From Quercus robur (Eukaryota; Streptophyta; Magnoliopsida; Fagales; Fagaceae), in the NCBI RefSeq assembly GCF_932294415.1, contig NC_065544.1, forward strand, positions 19,753,351 through 19,817,350: a stretch of 64,000 nucleotides of DNA. The letters are read 5' to 3'. The notes under the pieces were generated by a model. That model ran no database searches. It had not been told where the DNA came from and saw only the letters and a list, made by a program, of their open reading frames with translations. Below, piece after piece: positions 58,794 through 64,000 of the stretch (positions are counted from its first letter, which is position 1; every line of letters begins with the position of its first letter). Position numbers and translations under genes: made by a program.

Positions 58794-58807
58794 TGGCTCT
58801 GATACCA
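58794..58807 (-). promoter_or_regulatory. tRNA-Met primer-binding site at the B/A2 junction
   Basis: Plus strand TGGCTCTGATACCA. Unit B's intergenic region ends here and unit A2's leader begins, with no extra bases between. Confidence 0.92.
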
Positions 58808-59894
58808 TAAAGGGGAAGGGGACGCACTGCTGAAGAGAAGGAGACAGAAGCACAGTAATATTGTAAATGGAAATAATGTAAAGAACTTGAAAGTAAATAG
58901 CTTGAAAGTAAATAACTTGAATTTAAGAACAATAATAAGGCGGTAGAACCAGCCAAGCAGTATATATCAAAATAATTCAAAGTAAATAAGAACAATAGTT
59001 CAAAATAAATGAAAGCAATTTAGAACCATCCGGTATGGCGGTAATCCGTCCAAGGTGGTGGTAGCAACAAGTAAAGTAATGAACATAGAACTGAAAATAC
59101 TTCTTATTGAAAGTAAGATAAACACTTACAGTAATAGTAGTGAATACAAGATCTCAACAGTTACAGGTTAACAGTTACAAAGCTTGAACTAGTCCTAGTT
59201 ACAAGATTTGTAGGATTATAAGGCTTGTAGTGAACAAGGATGAACAAGGTAGTAAACAAGGTAGTAGTAGTAGTAGAAGCAAGTGGGTTCTCTCTCTAAG
59301 AAGGCTAGTTCTAAGGGAAGAGAAATCAGAACTAAAACTTTGCTTCTAACTTTTCTTGAGAAAAAACCCCCAAAACATAAGGGACAACCCCCCTTAAATA
59401 GGCAAAATTCGGAGTGAACAGTGTCATGAATAGTAACGGATGAACAGTAACAGTGAATAGTGACAGATGAATAGTGACAGGTGAATAGTAAAATGGAAAT
59501 TTTCTTCTCTTTTTGACCCAATCTTGTGAGGAATCCACAAGATTATGGGAATCCTCCTTAGACATCAGCAATAGGCCTATACGTGTAGGAACAAGGCCTC
59601 ATTATTGGTGTCCTTAAGAGACAAAAAGAAGCCAATAAGAAAGAAGTCACTAATAGGCATGCACTTTGTTGTCTTCACGTGAACATCATTCTTTGGGATC
59701 CTTTAGAAGCATCATAATGGTGAAAAACCAGCTTCTAGTAGTAGTAAATATTGGAGCATTGGCCATTGTGCAGGCTAGACAAATAAGAGAATCAAAATCC
59801 TCCGCAAAATACGGAGTATCAGTTCTGAATATTTTGGCTGTTGTGCAAGCCAGGCAAATAAAGTAACACCAGTCTTGTAGCAGTAGTGACCTCA
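58808..59894 (-). promoter_or_regulatory. Intergenic region of unit B
   Basis: 58808-59400 is nearly identical to A2 51554-52150, including the TATA box TATTTAAG (59400-59393). Upstream of the TATA box it differs: 59413-59493 holds tandem GAATAGT(G/A)AC / GAACAGT repeats, and 59760-59870 carries two copies of a GTGCA(G/A)GC(T/C)AG(A/G)CAAATAA motif also found at the ORF2 end of A2. The shared part suggests both units used the same promoter and leader. Confidence 0.75.
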
Positions 59895-62800
59895 TCAATC
59901 AGTAGAGGGAGCATCGGAGGGATAACCATCAAAAGTATCAAAAGGACCTTGTGGAGAATCACATACATGCTCATGGTAAATAGCATACTTGTTACAGAAT
60001 CCACAATATAAAATTGGCTCAAACTTTGGAGTTTTTCCTGGGATAAGAAGACTGTGCTTCCTATGAAATGATAATTTTTCCATAGATCATGAGCAACTTC
60101 ACGAATTTGATTATTAAAATAATTTCTCCAGCATTTTGCAAGACCAAAAGGATCTTTAAAAGACAATTGAGAATTTCCCTTGAACCATGGCCCTTGGTGA
60201 GTATAACCATTAATGAGAATGAGATGCTTTGAGGGGTTAACATTCATCCAGTTATTTTTCTCCCATTTTGGTAGAGTGCTCCAGCATCTAATAGTAACAA
60301 AAGGTCTAGTGGAAGAGTTTTCAAACCCTTTAATAGCATTCTGAATGATCTGTGGAAGTTGGCTAGCCTGTTTATGACTTGTCAACTTTACAAACCTAAC
60401 AAAGCCATATTCAAACATTTGGGAAAGCCAGCTAGAATTAGGATCATCATCATCACTATCATTTGAATCTTCATCAGTGAAATATGAACCATCATCAAAA
60501 TTAATAAGGAGACCAGGAAATGGATGTTTCTTTTCATATACTCTGAGACTGCTCCCAAAGTGATCTTCCCATTCAAGCTGAATAAAGACATTATCACCTT
60601 CGTCTATTTCATTAGGGTCAGGAATAGTAGCAGTAACAAGTTTTCTGAAATACTTGGACCATAGGTCAAAAGACCTAGACATAGCCTTGCTATCCAGAAT
60701 ACGAGATTGTAAATCTGAAGGCAAGTTGGCAACAGCACTTCTTAACATGGATTGGGTCTTAAGACTCAATCTAGCATAATCAGTGCCCATTATAGTCTTT
60801 TTATCCATCGAATGGATTTCCTCTTTGCCAAAGAGTTGACTAATGTAGGCTTTAAGATGGCTCACAAGAGCCTCATTTTTTGAAACAAGGTTATTTTCTA
60901 GAACAAAGTCAATATTTGAAGCAAGGTCATTATCTGGAATAAGGTTACCATAATGGCTCATATAAATCTCGTTTTGAGCAGTAAGGTTAACAAGGTGGAT
61001 TTCAAGGGCTCTAAGGGTTTTGTGAAAAACATTACTGTGGTTTTTGGTAAAAGCAAACTGAAGGTTATCAAGAATGAATTTAATAGAATCTGGTAATTCT
61101 GAATAGGTACCATTGTGGAATTGTAGATTTTTTGACAAAACTTCCTGTAAAGCAATTAATATATCACCATTGGAGTATGTCACCTCCGCCGGGACATCTC
61201 CTTGAAGGGATGTTGATCCACTGGGTTTTACACCAAAAGATGCGCCTTCATGCATTTTAAAAGGTCGTCCCACTGGGAACCCTTTGCTTTGGGAATAGTC
61301 CTGTGCAGGAGCTTTTCCCTTGTTTTTCTTTTCCATAATAATCCACTTACTAGTGGTATAAATATGAATATTATTATTGTGCCACTTATTAGTGGTATTT
61401 ATCCACGCATCATTATCCGATTCCTGCAAAGAATCATTAATATTGTTAGGATAATGGATAGTTTTTAACATTTTGGTGTTATGAAAATTACCTTTAAAAT
61501 CATCAGAATTCATTATTAGTTCTTGAACAAGTTCATTCATGGGAGAGTCTTTCTTATAAGACAGATTATCAATATCAATTTCAAACTTTGAAGCAAATTT
61601 TAATTTTACTTTCTGTCCAAATGGATCAGTAGTAATTCCATCATGTTCAACAAGAAAGGGATACAAAGCGTTAATAAATGGCAGACCAAGAATCACTTTA
61701 TCAGTCATATTTTTGACAAGAACAGAAGGAATCTTGAAACAAACATTATCATGGCACACCTGAGCATTATTCAATTCATACTTAATTTTCATTTGAGAAC
61801 CATTAGCAGAAACCAATCTTTCAGTAGATTTTTCAAAATATTTTGAGGGAATTAATCCTTCTTGGATGCAGTCCATATCTGCACCAGAATCAATCATAGC
61901 AATAACAGTGAAATGATAATCAGGAGAAACAACAATTTTAACTTTTGTAAACCATTTTGGAGGAAATAATTTATTAACAAAAGCAAGTTGGGGATTAGTG
62001 AAAGTATCAGGAGTACCTTTATTAGAAAGAAGAGTCTGTTGACCAGAATCATTTCCATCACTATGCTCATTTTGTTCGTTACTGGATTTATTAAGATCTT
62101 TATCAAGTTTTAGCATTGTCAATTCTTGTTTGAGATTATGGTTATCACTTTTCATGCTTTTAAATTCATGTTTTAATTCATTTATCTCTTGTTTAACAAT
62201 ATGAATTTCATTTTGGAGATCATTAACAGTTAGTTCTTTAGATTTCTTTTTATTAAATCTTTCCAAAGTTTCTTCAAAACTTATGGTTGATTTTGGTTTT
62301 TTACCAATTTCATCTCTTATCAAGTTTTTCTTAAACCTATCCAAATATTCTTTCTGGAGTTCAGGGTTTTGAATTTGATTTATTAGCTGAATTATCAATT
62401 TTTCATCTTCTTCACTCTTGGTGAGAGCATTAATAACATTGCAACAGGAATCTCTATAACCAATTCTAATATTAGGAGAATCAGAAGAATCATCAGCAGA
62501 TTGATAGCAAGAATCAGATGAAGAAGAAAAATCATCTTCCAAAGAATCAGACGGGGTGTTTGATTCAAGGATTCTGAATAATTCTTCTTGCACATTATCA
62601 TCAATGTTTAACATGTTGAACTTGTTTTTTAACTTACCAGGTTTTTCTTTACAGTCTTTACTAAAGTGTCCAGGTTTATTACAGTTAAAGCATTTACCTT
62701 TACTTGGTCTTTGTTTAACATGTTTTTTAGAAACATTTTTCTTCTTAGCATAAAAATCATTAGGTTTAATAAAGTTATTTCTGTATTTTTTATGGCTTTT

Positions 62801-64000
62801 ATTATGTTTTTTACTTTTTTGCCTAGAAGGAGTAATAGGAGGCAGACCATATTGTTCACAGAAATTTCCCATTTCATATTTAGCTTTTCTTTTATTCTTT
62901 AATTGGTGTTTTAACAATTTTTCATCATTGCACATATTAATACCAAGTTTTTTAATAGTACTGAAAATATCACCATAAGTTAAATTATCATAATCAATAG
63001 AATCATTTTTACCCATTAATTCTTGTTTTACCTTATGAGCAAAGATAGGAGGCAGACCGTCAATAAACTTTTCTTTCCAATAAGGCTTATGGCAATCTTT
63101 CCGGAGCATCACCCTGGAAGTAAAAACATCTTGATACCATCTGTAATCAGACATAGTTGGACAACTCAAATTATTCAGATAATCAGAAACACGGGATGAA
63201 ATATTGGATGGAGTACCAACAAAATGTTTGAGAATGGTATAGATCAAGGTATTAACACCATCAGGAATACCACGACCAATACTTTCATCAAAAATAGGCA
63301 AACCTTCCTCATTCTTTTTAATAGCATGTTTAATAGACTCTTTGGATTCTTCAGTGATGTATGAATCCCACCATCCATGAAGAGTACCAGAAAAACCAGT
63401 AAGAAGCAAGTTAACAATTTCCGGTTGATCAAGATCATGGTTGTTTTGATAAGCAATACCAACCATAGACATGTGACTCATTTTATTAATGATTTCCTGT
63501 TTAGACAAACCATCAATATTCCATTCATAGAGCTTATCAGCAGAGACAGAAAACTGTGTTTGAAAAGATCTCTCTTCAAACTGCATATCAGGAGGAGTAG
63601 GTTTTGGATACCAATTTTTTGTAAAAGACATGGGTTTGGAGTTCCCAACAAATCTTTTAATTTCTGGGAAATCATCATCAAAGATTCTTTCTGCAGGAAC
63701 AGAAGAAACAGTATCAGAATCTGTATTTTCTTCAGAAACAATTTCTTTTTTGGAAATAGTTCGAGCAGTTGGAGTACTTGTAGAAGTACTAGTACCCTCA
63801 GTTTTAATCTTTAGATTAGAAAGCATTTTGTCAACAATTTCAAGAGTCTTGGACTGAGAAGTTTTAAACATAACTTTTTCTCTTTGACTGGGTAAATCAA
63901 TCAAAGGTTTCTCAGTTTTAATAGGAACAGATTTTTCAGAAACAGAAACAGTTTTTTCAACAAATTTTTCTTCAATACGGTCAAGCTATTGACCAATAAT
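59819..64000 (-). pseudogene. Unit B polyprotein: coat-protease fused to a novel C-terminal region, no RT
   Basis: Runs off the window at 64000; a TAG (63988-63986) interrupts its first visible codons, then it is open to 59819. From 63985 to about 61580 it matches A2 closely: coat protein, an intact zinc knuckle CFNCNKPGHFSKDC (about 62680), a Ser/Asp-rich linker, a coiled-coil-like stretch (KKKSKELTVNDLQNEIHIVK) and the protease D-S-G-A-D (about 61888). At about 61575, just after KFASKF, homology ends. The remaining 560 residues have no YIDD, no RNase H and no known domain. An internal Met (MEKKNKGKAPAQ, 61336) could start a separate product. Near 60060 the frame seems to slip: the frame ending at 59895 has a Cys/His cluster of the form C-x2-C-x6-H-x-H-x-C and looks more protein-like than the frame ending at 59819. 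The movement protein, if present, lies outside the window. Confidence 0.85.

Larger units (their letters stand above)
51540..58807 (-). mobile_element. Endogenous pararetrovirus copy A2, full unit PBS to PBS
   Basis: On the minus strand, from the PBS at 58807-58794 to the next PBS at 51553-51540: 7254 bases, the normal size of a petuvirus/florendovirus genome. Order: PBS, leader, ORF1 (58524-53578), ORF2 (53588-52344), intergenic promoter/leader, PBS. Both genes are interrupted. The PBS at 58807 is directly preceded (59400-58808) by the intergenic region of unit B. Confidence 0.92.

Overview
The window is AT-rich plant nuclear DNA, almost certainly from a woody eudicot. It contains a 17-exon plastid-division gene with plant-type introns, many TIR elements and MITEs, a solo LTR, a LINE remnant and endogenous plant pararetroviruses (Caulimoviridae). 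The MITE family with GAACAGT and GCTACAGTGTTTTCAG motifs recalls Fagales genomes, but that is a weak guess. No bacterial-type feature, CRISPR array, tRNA or rRNA gene was found.

Layout. 1-12 kb is gene-poor repeat DNA: a Ty1/copia gag scrap, a 3-unit array of about 388 bp, an exact 7-unit array of 379 bp (4787-7441), LTR scraps and small insertions. 11.97-12.97 kb is a hAT element that still holds a transposase C-terminus. 13.2-15.3 kb (minus) is a decayed L-type lectin receptor kinase. 16.9-17.8 kb is a stray copy of part of the ARC5 gene found 16 kb further on. 18.3-29.7 kb holds TIR elements, a foldback element, a solo LTR with target duplication, a broken Cu/Zn superoxide dismutase, a second hAT element, Tourist-like MITEs and a LINE scrap.

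31.9-44.1 kb (minus) is the one clearly intact host gene, ARC5/DRP5B, the cytosolic dynamin-related GTPase of the chloroplast division ring. All 17 exons can be joined with GT-AG introns into a 790-residue reading frame. Its introns carry a foldback element, a small solo LTR and other repeats.

46.2-64.0 kb is a composite endogenous pararetrovirus locus resembling the florendovirus/petuvirus group. A 5'-truncated copy (A1, plus strand, beginning at a TA/TG microsatellite) faces a complete unit (A2, minus strand, 7254 bp from one primer-binding site to the next). Together they form an inverted repeat of about 4.8 kb around a scrambled centre. A2 encodes one polyprotein (movement protein, coat protein with a zinc knuckle, aspartic protease, reverse transcriptase, RNase H) and a downstream ORF2. 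Joined head-to-tail to A2 at a shared primer-binding site is a different unit, B. B has the same coat-protease region and the same intergenic region, but instead of reverse transcriptase and RNase H it has an unrecognised stretch of about 560 residues. This fits the two-component genome proposed for some florendoviruses and is the most interesting feature of the window. All the viral polyproteins carry stop codons or frameshifts and look like inactive fossils.
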